This document shows, piece after piece, positions 1-11,002 of a stretch of 64,000 bases of DNA (the stretch's first letter is position 1; each line of letters starts with the position of its first letter). Under the pieces are notes generated by a model. It saw nothing but the letters and a program-made list of their open reading frames with translations. It was not told where the DNA came from and did no database searches. Source of the DNA: Plotosus lineatus (taxonomy: Eukaryota > Chordata > Actinopteri > Siluriformes > Plotosidae); contig CM045729.1 of NCBI GenBank assembly GCA_024760905.1, positions 55,595,080 through 55,659,079 on the forward strand, read 5' to 3'. The position numbers and the translations under genes are program-made.

Positions 1-1016
1 GCAAAGATTAGCAAGGGTGAAGTGAGGAGGGCTTTGAAGAGGAGAAGTATGTTAGAGTGGTGCAGGACATGTATGAGAGATGTAAGACAGTGGTGAGGTG
101 TGCTGTCGGTGTGACAGAAGAGTTCAAGGTGGAGGTGGGACTGCATCAAGGGTCAGCTCTCAGCCCCTTCTTGTTTGCTATGGTGATGGACAGGCTGACA
201 GACGAGGTTAGACAAGATTCCCCATGGACTATGATGTTTGCAGATGACATTGTGATCTATAGTGAGAGCAGAGAACAAGTGCAGGAAAATCTAGAGAGGT
301 GGAGGTATGCCCTGGAAAGGAGGGGAATGAAGATTAGGCTCAGTAAGACAGAATACATGTGCATGAATGACAAGGACCCAAGAGGAACGGTGAGATTACA
401 GGGAGCAGAGATAAGAAAGGTGGAGGATTTTAAGTACTTAGGCTCAACAATCCAGAGCAATGGAGAGTGTGGAAAAGAGGTGAAGAAGCGTGTGCAAGCA
501 GGTTGGAATGGTTGGAGAAAAGTGTCCGGTGTGATGTGTGATAGGAGGGTATCGGCAAGAATGAAAGGAAAAGTGTACAAGACGGTGTTGAGGCCAACGA
601 TGTTGTATGGTTTAGAAACAGTGGCCCTGGGGAAAAGACAGGAGGCAGAGCTGGAGGTAGCAGAGATGAAAATGTTGAGGTTCTCTTTGGGAATAACGAG
701 GATGGATAGGATTAGGAATGAGCACATCAGAGGGACAGCACATGTAAGACGTTTTGGAGACAAAGTCAGAGAGGATAGATTGAGATGGTTTGGACATGTA
801 CAGAGGAGGGATAGTGAGTATATTGGTAGTAGGATGCTGAGGCTGGAACTACCAGGCAGAAGGCCTAGAGGAAGACCAAAGAGACGATTCATGGATGTGG
901 TGAAGGAGGACATGAAGGTCGTTGGTGTAAGAGAAGAAGATGCAAAGGATAGGGTGAGATGGAGGCAGATGATTCGCTGTGGCGACCCCTGAAGGGAAAA
1001 GCCGAAAGGAAAAGAA
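1..1016 (+). mobile_element. RTE-clade LINE, 3' half with reverse transcriptase, internally deleted
   Basis: An open frame at 57-992 encodes the late part of a non-LTR reverse transcriptase: LHQGSALSPFLFA, then FADDIVIYS (catalytic ADD), and the C-terminal RLRWFGHVQRRDSEYI ... RPRGRPKRRFMDVV typical of RTE-type fish LINEs. Compared with the copy at 46969-49708, about 440 bases are missing near position 43. It ends in the family 3' sequence CCGAAAGGAAAAGAAGA. Clade assigned from motifs. Confidence 0.85.
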
Positions 1017-1105
1017 GATCTTTATTTAAAATGAACAATATTATACAAAAAGGTTTACTATTTCACTTTTTCGCTTACAAAGTGGAATGTATTATTTTGC
1101 TAAAA

Positions 1106-1110
1106 GATAA

Positions 1111-1176
<66 letters not shown>

Positions 1177-1217
1177 GGATGGATGGGTGGGCGGGCGGAC
1201 GGACGGACGGACGGACG

Positions 1218-1248
<31 letters not shown>

Positions 1249-1252
1249 AGGC

Positions 1253-1315
<63 letters not shown>
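1106..1315. repeat. (GATA)n microsatellite with GGAC/GACA core
   Basis: Uninterrupted GATA tracts on both sides of a run of GGAT, GGGC, GGAC and GACA units, so the array has an internal sequence gradient. Confidence 0.97.
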
Positions 1316-2526
1316 CTACACCTTTTGAATCATATGTACATACATAGGTTGAAAAAGTGAAAATGACAATGAAGAAACGTCACCACTTGCCATAAGAATG
1401 CATCGTATACACTACTGAAAGTGTACCAGAAACACACAAAAACTATCCTATCATTTAACTCGAATTATTAGACCATGTGTTTCAACACAATCATGACATA
1501 TGGTGGCCAGACATCCTATCCATTTAACTCACCACAGTCATGACTCTTTTGAAGCAGCAATAGCCACTCCTTAGAAATTATGTAGTCGCTGAAGTAATGC
1601 AAAACAATGTTGTCATGTCTATGTTTACAGTCTGCCTCCTGATTCCTGAAGCAATTACACAAATTATCAGATTAATAGCTAATATTTTTTTCAAAGCCAT
1701 ATATCTATGCTTTCAGCACTCGTGACTGACAAGTGATATACAGTATATATAAAAACGATGCTCCTTCTTATTTAGGGCAATCTTTTAATCTCCACTGTTC
1801 ATGTCCAGGTCTGCTCAAAAGCCTTTTCATGTTTGAAAAACTGCTGTGCATAATAAGTCTACAAGATCAAAAGCAGAAAGGTTTTTGCCCAAATTCTTAA
1901 CAGTCCACTGCATGGTGCCATGTGAAATTAGCAATGTCTAGAGATGAAGAGAGGGTAAAGATCAATTAGAGAGTTTAGTCAACTTTAACCAATGCTTTAG
2001 AAGAACTGCCAGCTCACCTAGCATGATCATTCAGCATCTGGAGTGCAATGCGGTAAAGCAGGCACCAAATCTTGACCAGTGTTTAGCCTGACGCTTTCCA
2101 CTCTATGATTTGTTGAGTCACATGGGAGAAGGACGGGACCACCTTTGTGCCTGAAATGAATGCATTCTTCTCACGCTATCTCTGCACATTGAGCATCATA
2201 TTCCTGTTTATTTAAGAGCTGTAGCGAATATGCCCATGTTTTAAATGTGCTGATGGAATAACAAAGGAAAGCCTTGTATTGAACAGCTTGTGTTTGTATG
2301 AATATCGAAAAGCTTATGAAGTTCTAAAGCACCACCAACACATTATGATGCTAAACAGTGTTACACTTCACAATGAAACAATTGAGGTGGAACGAATAAG
2401 TGTCATCTGTGGTTTCATCTTGAGTATGTATGTCAAGTTCTCTGTTTATCTGCAAGGTAAACATCTTCATGTACACTAAGCAATGTAGCTCGAAAGCATG
2501 TGGGCAGTCATCAATGTAGGCAGAGG

Positions 2527-2528
<2 letters not shown>
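1316..2528. other. No gene recognised
   Basis: AT-rich single-copy-looking sequence. The open frame at 2279-2479 has no recognisable domain and no splice support. Confidence 0.5.
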
Positions 2529-2617
<89 letters not shown>

Positions 2618-2643
2618 TAGGTTATAAACACATTGTATTTCAA

Positions 2644-2693
<50 letters not shown>

Positions 2694-2717
2694 TTAAAAT
2701 ACAATGTGTTTGTAACC
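2529..2717. repeat. Two (TA)n tracts, the second inside an inverted repeat
   Basis: (TA)n at about 2530-2613 and 2647-2690. The second tract is flanked by 27-base arms at 2620-2646 and 2691-2717 that are reverse complements at 25 of 27 positions. Confidence 0.93.
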
Positions 2718-2825
2718 TGAAATACAATTTTGGCATACAAATGTATGCAAAGTGTCAAAGCATTCAACAGATAAACTTCAATAAAATGCACCACTATCCA
2801 TATGGTAAGGTAGTCTGTTGGCCTT

Positions 2826-3115
2826 TTTACACCAGGGCCTAGTGGTTCATCAGGCCGGTGCTTATTCCCGGATTCCGTAGCATGAAGCTACCAGAAGTTC
2901 AACTCCTCCTGGATGGGACGCTAGTCCATCGCAGGTTACCTTCCCAGTACTGTATATTTTTACTGGTACCCATTTATACTGCTGGGTGAACACAGGCACA
3001 CTTGTGGTTAAGACCTTGCCCAAGGGTCTTAGCACAGTGGTGGACTAACTTGTATTCGAACACACAACCTCCTGATCATGAGCCCAGCACCCTAACCACT
3101 ATGCCACCAGCCCCA
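2826..3115 (-). mobile_element. tRNA-derived SINE, family D
   Basis: On the minus strand it begins with an A-box-like TAGTGGTTAGGGTGCTGG and a B-box TGTTCGAAT, then a body shared with copies at 32745-33312, 54400-54692 and 19690-19815 (ACCAGTAAAAATATAC, GAACTCTTGGTCGCTTC type). Confidence 0.8.
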
Positions 3116-4017
3116 CCACTGTTCATATACAGATCATTTTATAAAAACAAGAACTCACACCTAGAGGAAAACAACAAGAAGAAAAAGGGCTGGCATCTAA
3201 ATATTTCTGTTAAATATTTATTATATGTATAAATCTTCTTGAATTACAGTTGTTGCAGAAAACCTGAAACTTGTGGCTGAAGAAATACAGTCCTTGGTGC
3301 TGCACTGCTTGTGTGTATGTGTGTAGGGAGGGGACTACTAAAGGTGGAACATTCCAGTGGGCACAAAACTACAAGCATACTATGATGCCTGTTGTCAAGG
3401 CTTTTGTTTAGGTCTATGAATGCTGAAAAAGTGACTTAAGAACCTTGTCTGCTCTGAGGTTTTCTTGCTCTTGCATGTTTGCCAAGATCACCAGAGAAGG
3501 CCCGTGATTCTGTTTATGAAGGGTGTGCATTTGCATGATCTGCAAGTGCAGGGAAGTGAGCCATCTCATTTCTGTTTACTAAGTTGCGATGAATGGCTGC
3601 ACAAATAGTCACGGAGTAATTTTGCATAAAAGAAGTTCAGTAAGTCAAAATCAAGGTAAAATTATCTTTATATTATCTTTATATGTTCCAAACGAACAAC
3701 GTTTCAAGAATACAATCCTTCCTTTTACAGCAGCATAATTACGAAGTATTTACAAAGTACCAGCTATAGAAATAGAAAGTTGTGGTATATTATATAAATA
3801 CCACAGTCAATATGTTTTAAACACTGACAATGTGTTGCTGAAGTGCTGAGATAAAGCTTCACTAACCTTAACTGATAAGGGGACATTAAAGGAGGGGTCA
3901 TTATTATTCCTCTAATAAATATATGGCAAATTAGCTCATATCAGTAGGAAATAATCATGGGTATATAACACATGGTTATGTACTGAGAGATTACACCTGA
4001 AATAATAGCAAAGGGTT

Positions 4018-4054
<37 letters not shown>

Positions 4055-4454
4055 GTTTCTTAGTCTTTCAGTTGTAATTTCTATATTATTGCATAATTAT
4101 TCCTTGTGGTAATTAACCAATAATTTACAGTAATTTACAGGTCGTCTACCAGGTGAATATTCACTAATTAGCAGACTGTAAAAGAAAGCATTACAAACAT
4201 TTCTATAATAACAGCTCTTTCAGTAGGACCTGTGATGGAAAACATATATAATTTACTCGTTTTTTATTTAATCGCAAAGTTTCCTGTGAGAACATGTTTG
4301 TTTAACATTTATTAAAGGGGCTTTTATAATACTCTGTGATGATTACTAAGTTTTTTTTATTACAGTAGACTCTTTGGCTGGACTACTTTTGGTTGAGGTG
4401 GTATTCTACTTTTAGCAGATCCGCTTTTTAGGTTGTTGATTTCAGGCTCTTATT
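3116..4454. other. No gene recognised; poly(T) run at 4019-4051
   Basis: AT-rich sequence with one 33-base T tract. No exon-like signal or family match seen. Confidence 0.5.
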
Positions 4455-4833
4455 AGAGATTTACGATGTCAGAGGAAAAAAATGTTGAGGCTCTCTTTGG
4501 GAGTAACGAGGATGGATAGGATCAGGAATGAGCACATCAGAGGGACAGCACATGTAAGACGTTTTGGAGACAAAGTCAGAGAGGCTAGATTGAGATGGTT
4601 TGGACATGTCCAGAGGAGGGATAGTGAGTATATTGGTCGTAGGATGCTGAGGTTGGAACTACCAGGCAGAAGGCCGAGAGGAAGACCAAAGAGACGATTC
4701 ATGGATGTGGCGATAGTTGGAGTAAGAGTAGAACATGCAGAGGATAGGGTGAGATGGAGGCAGATGATTCGCTGTGGCGAGCCCTGAAGGGAACAGCCGA
4801 AAGGAAAAGAAGAAGAAGAGAGATTTACGATGT
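4455..4833 (+). mobile_element. 5'-truncated RTE LINE with 15-bp target-site duplication
   Basis: Insert 4470-4818 is the last 349 bases of the same family as 1-1016 (frame RLRWFGHVQRRDSEYIGRR). It is flanked by identical AGAGATTTACGATGT at 4455-4469 and 4819-4833, which marks it as a target-primed insertion. Confidence 0.93.
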
Positions 4834-5150
4834 AAATACTGTTGGGGTTCGAGTCCTGTACTCTGCAAGTGTGTCTCTGTATGGAGTTTGCATGTTTTTC
4901 CTGTGCTTGTGTTGATGTTCTCTGAGTGCTCCAGATTCCTCCCACAGCCCAAAGACACACACACATTATGCTAATAGGATATTTATGGTTGCCCCTTGGT
5001 GTGAGTATGATTTCGAATGGTTTTTGTGTATATTGGCCATGTGATGATCTGGCGAGCTGTTTAGTGTGCAGCCCACCTTCCCTCTGAGGCAGTTGGGATG
5101 GGTTCCAGTCTCCACATGTCCCTGAGAATAAAGCAGTTCACAAATAAACT
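4834..5150 (+). mobile_element. SINE family A, partial (body and tail)
   Basis: B-box GGGTTCGAGTCC followed by the family body (GGAGTTTGCATGTT, TTCCTCCCACAG) and tail with CTGGCGAGCTGTTTAG ... AAGCAGTTCACAAA. The RTE fragment sits directly upstream, where the tRNA head would be. Confidence 0.78.
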
Positions 5151-5836
5151 TAGAAACTGTGTTTACATCTAGGTATATTAAAATACTATGATATGAAAAA
5201 TACTGTCCCGTACAATTTGTAGTGTTTTTGCCAATGAGTCACTTTAGAACTTCAGTAATTTACAATATTCAAAACAATAAATGATTTTCCATTTGAGTTT
5301 CCACACAAGACTGATATGTTTGTCAAACAATTTGGTAAAAAGAGAAACCATCTGAGCAAACATCCGACAAATCTCTGCTGTATGGAAACTTATTAGACTC
5401 AATACAAAACTTGTGTATAAAGAAACAAAAGACTCATGAACACATAAACGTTGGACTTAATGTTTATGATCCACAGTCTGTTTTCTGTTAATTGATACTT
5501 ACTGTTCTATAATAAACAATAGATGTTTTTATTTTCTTTTTCTATAGACCATGACTGAGTTGGGCTTCAACATTAGGCTACTCTTATCCCTAGTCTAGAG
5601 CCTAAAACTGGAGTGGGCTTTTTAAATAAGTCTGTGCATGTTGAAATGGGGTATGAGTACAGCTGCTGTTACAAAGTCAGAGTGCTGTCACCAGATTACA
5701 CCCTGGACATTGAAAGGCCATCGCAGGGCAACGTTGTCATACTTAAAAATAAAGTGGGTGGATTACAATTTAAAAAGAAAATGCGTTTTAACCTTCAAGC
5801 GATCGAATGGGATCACATATGACCTGGGCAGGTGCG
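5151..5836. other. No gene recognised
   Basis: AT-rich sequence; overlapping short frames at 5613-5940 have no recognisable domain. Confidence 0.5.
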
Positions 5837-6006
5837 CAGGACGTTTGCTTACAGGACGTTTGCTCACAGGACAAATGCTAACAACCTTAACGAAAAAACA
5901 GACATTTGCTCACAACACCTTTTTTTCTTTGTTCAAATAAATGCATAATACAAAAAGATCACAATGTGCTATACAAATTCTTTATTCTTATAAATATATA
6001 ATGCTA

Positions 6007-6412
6007 TGGCAGCACGGTGGCGTAGTGGTTAGCACGTCCGCCTCACAGCAAGAAAGCCTGGGTTCGATTCCCGGCCTGGGCGTTTCTGTGTGGCGTTTGC
6101 ATGTTCTCCCCGTGCTTGTGCGGTTTTCCTCCGGGTGCTCCGGTTTCCTCCCGCAGTCCAAAGACGTGCACTGTAGGTTAATTGGCCGTTCTAAATTGAC
6201 CTGCAGCGGCACTGGAACCCAGTCGTATCGGCATTTGCCCTTCCATTGGATCCTTCCGGTGGCGCCGAGACAGGGGGGGACTTGCTGCTTGGGTAACAGC
6301 CTGTCCCTCATTACTCCCTACCCAGGCTCTGCGCACTGGGGGGTATCACCAGCTGGGGTACCAGCCAGAGCGCAGCCATAGTCCTTCGGGACTGACGGAG
6401 GCCTACCATACC
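6007..6412 (+). mobile_element. SINE family A2 with 11-bp target-site duplication
   Basis: tRNA-like head with A box TAGTGGTTAGCACG and B box GGTTCGATTCC, family A body, then a distinct tail (CACTGGAACCCAGTCGTATC ... GGGACTGACGGAGGCCTACC). Flanked by ATATAATGCTA at 5996-6006 and 6413-6423. The same tail ends the copy at 12184-12604. Confidence 0.92.
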
Positions 6413-6441
6413 ATATAATGCTAAATTAATTCATTATACAT

Positions 6442-6480
6442 TAAGGTTAGGGTTAGGCTTAGGGTTAGGCTTAGGGTTAA
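6442..6480. repeat. Short telomere-like (TTAGGG/TTAGGC) tract
   Basis: About six degenerate units of GGTTAGGG/GGCTTAGGG inside the foldback element; too short and impure to be a chromosome end. Confidence 0.7.
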
Positions 6481-6567
6481 AATTGAACAAAATTTTTTAT
6501 GTTGTGAGCAAATGTCCAATTTTTTTCATTAAGGTTGTGAGAATTTGTCCTGTAAGCAAATGTCCTG

Positions 6568-7634
6568 GAACCCCTGGGTATTCGGGTGCCATTTTTCTCA
6601 TTTTTATCGGAAAAAGATTTCCTACCAATAATTTGTCAATCTATTTGTCCTGCATCTGTTCATAGAATTTTGTAAGGATTAGCCGATCTGTGTGGCGAGT
6701 ATAATCCAATCTTGTGCGGGGTCACTTATGACCTCAGGAAGATCTATCAGACTTTTGACATTATAGCTTCAGATGGTATTGCTGGTACTTCATTTTGACA
6801 GTCACATGTTTCAGATAGTTCAGCCGTATAATTATTATTTCTATTACCATATCTATATTATCCTACCACATTGTAATACATATTTTATGCAAAGTAACTT
6901 TACTTTCTATGATTTGTTTTCATTTTTGATGCAAAGAAAAAATGCAAAGAAATGAAAGGTAACATGCATATTACAAGACGTAACAGACAAGAGTTGTCTA
7001 AATAAATGTAGTATTGCTCTATCGTTGTGTGTTTTTGCTGCTTTTTTGTAAAAATATATATATCAAATTTCATACCCTATTATATAAGATGATGGACAAA
7101 TATATTAGAGAGTGAAATAAATATGAAGAGCCTGAAAACAATCATTTATATATGAATATTTTTATATAAAGTCAATGGAGTCACAAAAAACCCCACTCGG
7201 TCATGTTAGTCGCCGAAATAGCTTGGTCGCTTGAGGGTTAAATACAGAGCTATAGAAATGGAAGTATAGTTCTTGATTCTAATCTTGTGCTACTAAATAA
7301 ATGAATATTGTTATTTGCGAAGTGACTAAACAAGTTCAAAATCCACCAAATCAAAGAATTTTTGAATCATATTATTTTAACTTAACATTTCTCTGTTGAA
7401 CAAATTTGGTGCATCATGGAAGCCTTACCAACATTTAACGAGTTTGAAATGCACTCAAAGCACTTCAGGACTGACAGCTACGCTCGATTTTTTTTTTTAA
7501 ATGGTGTCAAATGGGACATGTGTTTTGATACAGATATAGATAAAGTCACAACTGTGTATCAGGCATGCCTGAGAGATATTTATAATTTTCAGTTCAATAA
7601 AAGCACCAAACGATTAATAAAATATTAAAACTAA
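6568..7634. other. No gene recognised
   Basis: AT-rich sequence. The open frame at 7416-7628 (70 codons) shows no known domain. Confidence 0.5.
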
Positions 7635-8785
7635 CACATTTCAAGATTCAAGATTCAAGATTTTTAATCACCATTTGTGTTTTTACACACATAGGAATTC
7701 TTTGTTCAGTTGTTCAAAGAGTCAAGTTACAAAACAGAAAGGCTCAAATCAACAAAAACAAAAACTACTATAAAAATAAATACATAAAAATTCTATATTT
7801 AAATGGGCCTTACACAGACCCAGTAAACAATATAATAATAATAAAAGTAATAAAAATAAAATGATAATAATAATAATGATGATGATAATACAATAAATAA
7901 ATAATCCCTAGATGCAACAGCAATAAATTAAATTGCTCTAAGTTGTTATATTATATTATATTATATTATATTATATCATAATTATACAATTATATTATAA
8001 TTATATTGCACTATGCCCTTTTTTGTTTGGAAAAAAAAAAAGAACAATTCTCTGAGTAAACAAAATGGCCGCAACTTCAACGTTAGATCTTCTCCATTCT
8101 CATATTTATCCCATATTTATTTATAATATTTATCTCATATTTATTCCCATATTTAGAGATAATCTACAGTCAGTACACCAGGTTTATTTCACGAGGACCG
8201 TCGTTCTTCCGCCGTGGGCCTTGTTGCTATCCTCTGCGCTCCGGTCCTCCCTGAAGGACGTGTGGCCGGCTGGTGTAATCGCCTCGTCGGGTGTACTCTC
8301 CTCGAGCCATGTTTCACAGAAACACAACATGGCGCAGTCCTGTAGATCCCTCTGCGCTGTAATCCGAGCATGAAGCTCGTCTATCTTGTTTCGCAAAGAC
8401 TGAACATCTTCAAGCAGTATGACCGGGAGTGCTAACCTTCCACTGCTAACCAAGGGCCGGAGTCGTCGTTCAGCCCCTCCCTGCCCACAGCGTCTCCGCC
8501 TGGGCTTATTGTTATTTAGTGTGCGGCTAGCATCGAGCTGCCATAGCCTGTTAGCTTAGGATAGGAGATGAGCGTGCTCAGTTCTAAATGTCCGAAAGAA
8601 CTGTGCTCTGATAGCTGTAGTAGGGTCACATGGTCATAGACGAGCATAATGCAAAACATGAACAAACAAAACAACGTACAAGACAACAAATAAAACAAAT
8701 CAAAACAAACAAAAAAACAACATGACTCTGAGAACTCCACGATGTCGCACTCAAGGGAGCGCCATCTTGGAAGAGTCTATTCCTT
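7635..8785 (-). mobile_element. L2/CR1-like LINE remnant, internally deleted
   Basis: Reading the minus strand: a start with CCAAGATGGCGCTC near 8770, then a frame to 8184 with LRNKIDELHARITAQRDLQD ... CFCETWLEESTPDEAITPAG, the N-terminal part of a LINE apurinic-type endonuclease (the ETW motif). The rest of the endonuclease and all of the RT are gone; AT-rich 3'-end-like sequence follows at 7635-8160. Clade is an inference. Confidence 0.7.
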
Positions 8786-8885
8786 TTAGGTCTATTCTTA
8801 TAATAATAGAAGAAGATTTACAATTAAGATTTATAATTAAGAATAAGATTTATAATTTACAATTATAAATATGATACAGACATAG

Positions 8886-9225
8886 GCGGCACAGTGGCAG
8901 AGTGGCTCGCACGTCTGCTTCACAGCAAGAGGATCCTGGGCTCGGGTGTTTCTGAGTGGAGTTTGCATGTTCTCCCTGTGCTTTGAGTGGGTTTCCTCTG
9001 GGTACTCAGGTTTCCTCCCACAATCCAAAAAAACATGCACAGTAGGTTAACTGGCTGCTCCAAATCTCCCCTTGGTGTGAGCATGAATGGTTGTGTGAGT
9101 GTCAGCCCTGTGATGGCCTGTCGAGCTGTCCAAAGTGTACCCCGCCCTTGCCCAGAGTCGGCTGAGATGGATACCAGCCTCACTGTGACCTTAATTAGGT
9201 AGGCAGTTCAGAAAATGAATGACGG
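8886..9225 (+). mobile_element. SINE family A, near full length
   Basis: Head CACAGTGGCAGAGTGGCTCG, body GGAGTTTGCATGTTCTCCCT, tail GTGATGGCCTGTCGAGCTG ... GGCAGTTCAGAAAATGAATG. Confidence 0.85.
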
Positions 9226-9519
9226 AATAACATAGATCAGTAAAAGTCACAGTTCTTATAGGTTACTATGACGGAGAACAGAACTCAGGATTGAGTTTGA
9301 TGTTTTTGAGAAGACAGCATAGATACAAATTCTGGGAATTTTTTTAAACCAGAGCTTAGTTAGAATGAATATGTGATTAGCGGTCAAATATTAACTGCTT
9401 ATGGGAGTTTGGAATAAAATAATATTTACATTAGCCCTAATAACATTTACCAGTTTGATGATTTTGGAGTCATATATGGGTAACATTACATAGCTAAAAT
9501 TTGTGGACACTGGACTATC

Positions 9520-9680
9520 ACATTCATTCATTCATCCATCCATCCATCCATCCATCCATCCATCCATTCATTCATTCATGCATTTTTTCATTCATTCATC
9601 TGTTCATTCATCCATCCATTCATTCGTTCGTTCATTGTTTATTCATTCACCGTTCATTCATTCATTCATTCATTCACACT
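9520..9680. repeat. (ATTC)n/(ATCC)n microsatellite
   Basis: Interrupted tetranucleotide repeats, TTCATTCA and ATCCATCC blocks; frames here encode only Ser-Phe-Ile-His repeats and are not genes. Confidence 0.95.
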
Positions 9681-9759
9681 GGTCACCTGTTACCATGTCT
9701 TTATTGCATTGTTTCATAGCCTTTAAATTTCCTTTGTATCAAATATGAACAGGAACAGT

Positions 9760-10025
9760 GGTGGCCCGTGGTAAGGTGCTGGATCACTGATTTCAAGGTC
9801 AGGGGTTCAAGCTCCACTGTCAGCGGGTGCTGCCCCCCAATGCAGATAACTGGGTTATCAAAGGCTGACCATGTTTCTCATTGTCTGTGGTGTGAGGCAA
9901 GTAAAAGACTGCATTGCTGTCAGTGTCTTTCTGCCCTTTGATGATGGCTTGGTGAGCTGTTCTAGTGTACTGTGCCCTTGCCCAGAGTCAGGAGAGATGG
10001 GGGACTATAATTAGGATTAAGCAGA
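9760..10025 (+). mobile_element. SINE family C
   Basis: tRNA-like head GTGGCCCGTGGTAAGGTGCT and B-box-like GGGGTTCAAGCTCC, middle AACTGGGTTATCAAAGGC, then the same tail as family A (GGCTTGGTGAGCTGTTCTAG). Related copies at 43434-43712 (+) and 35450-35792 (-). Confidence 0.8.
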
Positions 10026-10221
10026 TTAGAACTTCAGAATCATATACTTGTATTTTGCACAACTGTAAATACCACAAGTCACTTTAATTCTGCACTTTAA
10101 TATATTTTCTATATTTCAATCCTGTGCTGAGAAAATTGCAACAAAATTCCATTCCTTGTACACTTGCTGTATGCTGAATGACAATAAAGTTGCCTAAGTC
10201 TAAGTCCTTCTTTTGATCATT

Positions 10222-10545
10222 TATTCATTCATTCATTTATTTTTTTAGTCTCAGGGACTGCATTATCCTAATCAAGTCTGTGGTGGATCTGGAACCTATC
10301 ACAGAAACCCTGGTTATTGGGCGGCAGTTCAGCCGGAATGGGGCAGCAATCCAGCAGTCTACTCATAAACACCAAGTCCGACTCATAAACCTATAATGCA
10401 TAACATACCTAGGGGAAATTCTGAGTTAGCCAATCCACCTTCCGGCATGTTCTGGGAGGAAGGAGGAAACTGGAGAGCACAAAAGGACTCACATGCAAAA
10501 CTCAGACAGTAACCTGAGCTCAGGATGGAACTTTGGAGTTGTTCT
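10222..10545 (-). mobile_element. Degenerate SINE, family A type
   Basis: Weak antisense matches to the shared tail and body (CTGGGAGGAAGGAGGAAACT, CACATGCAAAACTCA). Boundaries uncertain. Confidence 0.5.
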
Positions 10546-10621
10546 GTGACAATGCTAGATTACTGTAAGCCAGTACATTTCCTTAAAGATGACTGCAAGC
10601 TTGGAATGACAGTCTAAATGA

Positions 10622-10626
10622 TTTGG

Positions 10627-10699
<73 letters not shown>
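10622..10699. repeat. (TA)n microsatellite
   Basis: About 35 TA units abutting the hammerhead-bearing foldback. Confidence 0.97.
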
Positions 10700-10701
<2 letters not shown>

Positions 10702-10807
10702 TTTCTGAGTAGATCCTTCCGTAGGAGAGTGCTCAATACTTTTTGGTAGAGCAAATAATAATAAAAATAAAAGGACAGGACAAAGACTTTCTATTGAAAC
10801 TCCATTT

Positions 10808-10861
10808 ATCACTACAGATCTGTTTCGGGGGTGGTGAAACCATCCTCTCTCTTCAGGTGAT
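10808..10861 (-). ncRNA. Type I hammerhead ribozyme motif, opposite strand
   Basis: Mirror copy in the left arm: CUGAAGA at 10850-10856, GAAA at 10823-10826, stem I ATCAC/GTGAT and stem III ACA/TGT intact. Stem II has one extra A-C mismatch (T to C) relative to the right-arm copy. Confidence 0.75.
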
Positions 10862-10898
10862 TATAGAAGAATTATAGAAGAAAATATTATCTTCTATA

Positions 10899-10953
10899 AT
10901 CACCTGAAGAGAGAGGATGGTTTCACCACCCCTCGAAACAGATCTGTAGTGAT
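10899..10953 (+). ncRNA. Type I hammerhead ribozyme motif
   Basis: Stem I ATCAC (10899-10903) pairs with GTGAT (10949-10953). The core CUGAAGA is at 10904-10910; stem II 10911-10934 pairs GAG-CTC, GG-CC and TGGT-ACCA around a UUC loop, with one mismatch and one bulge; GAAA is at 10935-10938. Stem III is ACA/TGT with loop GATC, and A10948 is the cleavage-site residue. All conserved core positions are present. Confidence 0.8.
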
Positions 10954-11000
10954 AAATGGAGTTTCAATAGAAAGTCTTTGTCCTGTCCTTTTATTTTTTT

Positions 11001-11002
<2 letters not shown>

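Larger units (their letters stand above)
5837..6567. mobile_element. Foldback/MITE with 85-base inverted repeats, split by a SINE
   Basis: Left arm 5837-5937 and right arm 6482-6567 are inverted copies. Both begin CAGGAC(G/A)TTTGCTTACAG and share ACAACCTTAA and GACATTTGCTCACAAC. The left arm has one extra 15-base unit. A SINE occupies 6007-6412, so the element itself is only about 310 bases. Confidence 0.8.

Noticed and set aside
257..913. 218-codon minus-strand frame
   Set aside because: Antisense shadow of the RTE reverse transcriptase.
2351..2842. Open frames of Ile-Tyr repeats here and at 10555-10812, 30277-30465, 31005-31524 and 56256-56868
   Set aside because: They translate (TA)n microsatellites on both strands; not genes.
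5941..6381. Frames of 100-146 codons here and at 12175-12568, 32959-33276
   Set aside because: They run through SINE copies; the similar peptides at separate loci come from the shared repeat.
6442..6480. Chromosome end or telomere fusion
   Set aside because: Only a few impure TTAGGG-like units inside a small transposon-like element.
9501..9748. Frames rich in Ser-Phe-Ile-His
   Set aside because: Translation of ATTC/ATCC tetranucleotide repeats.
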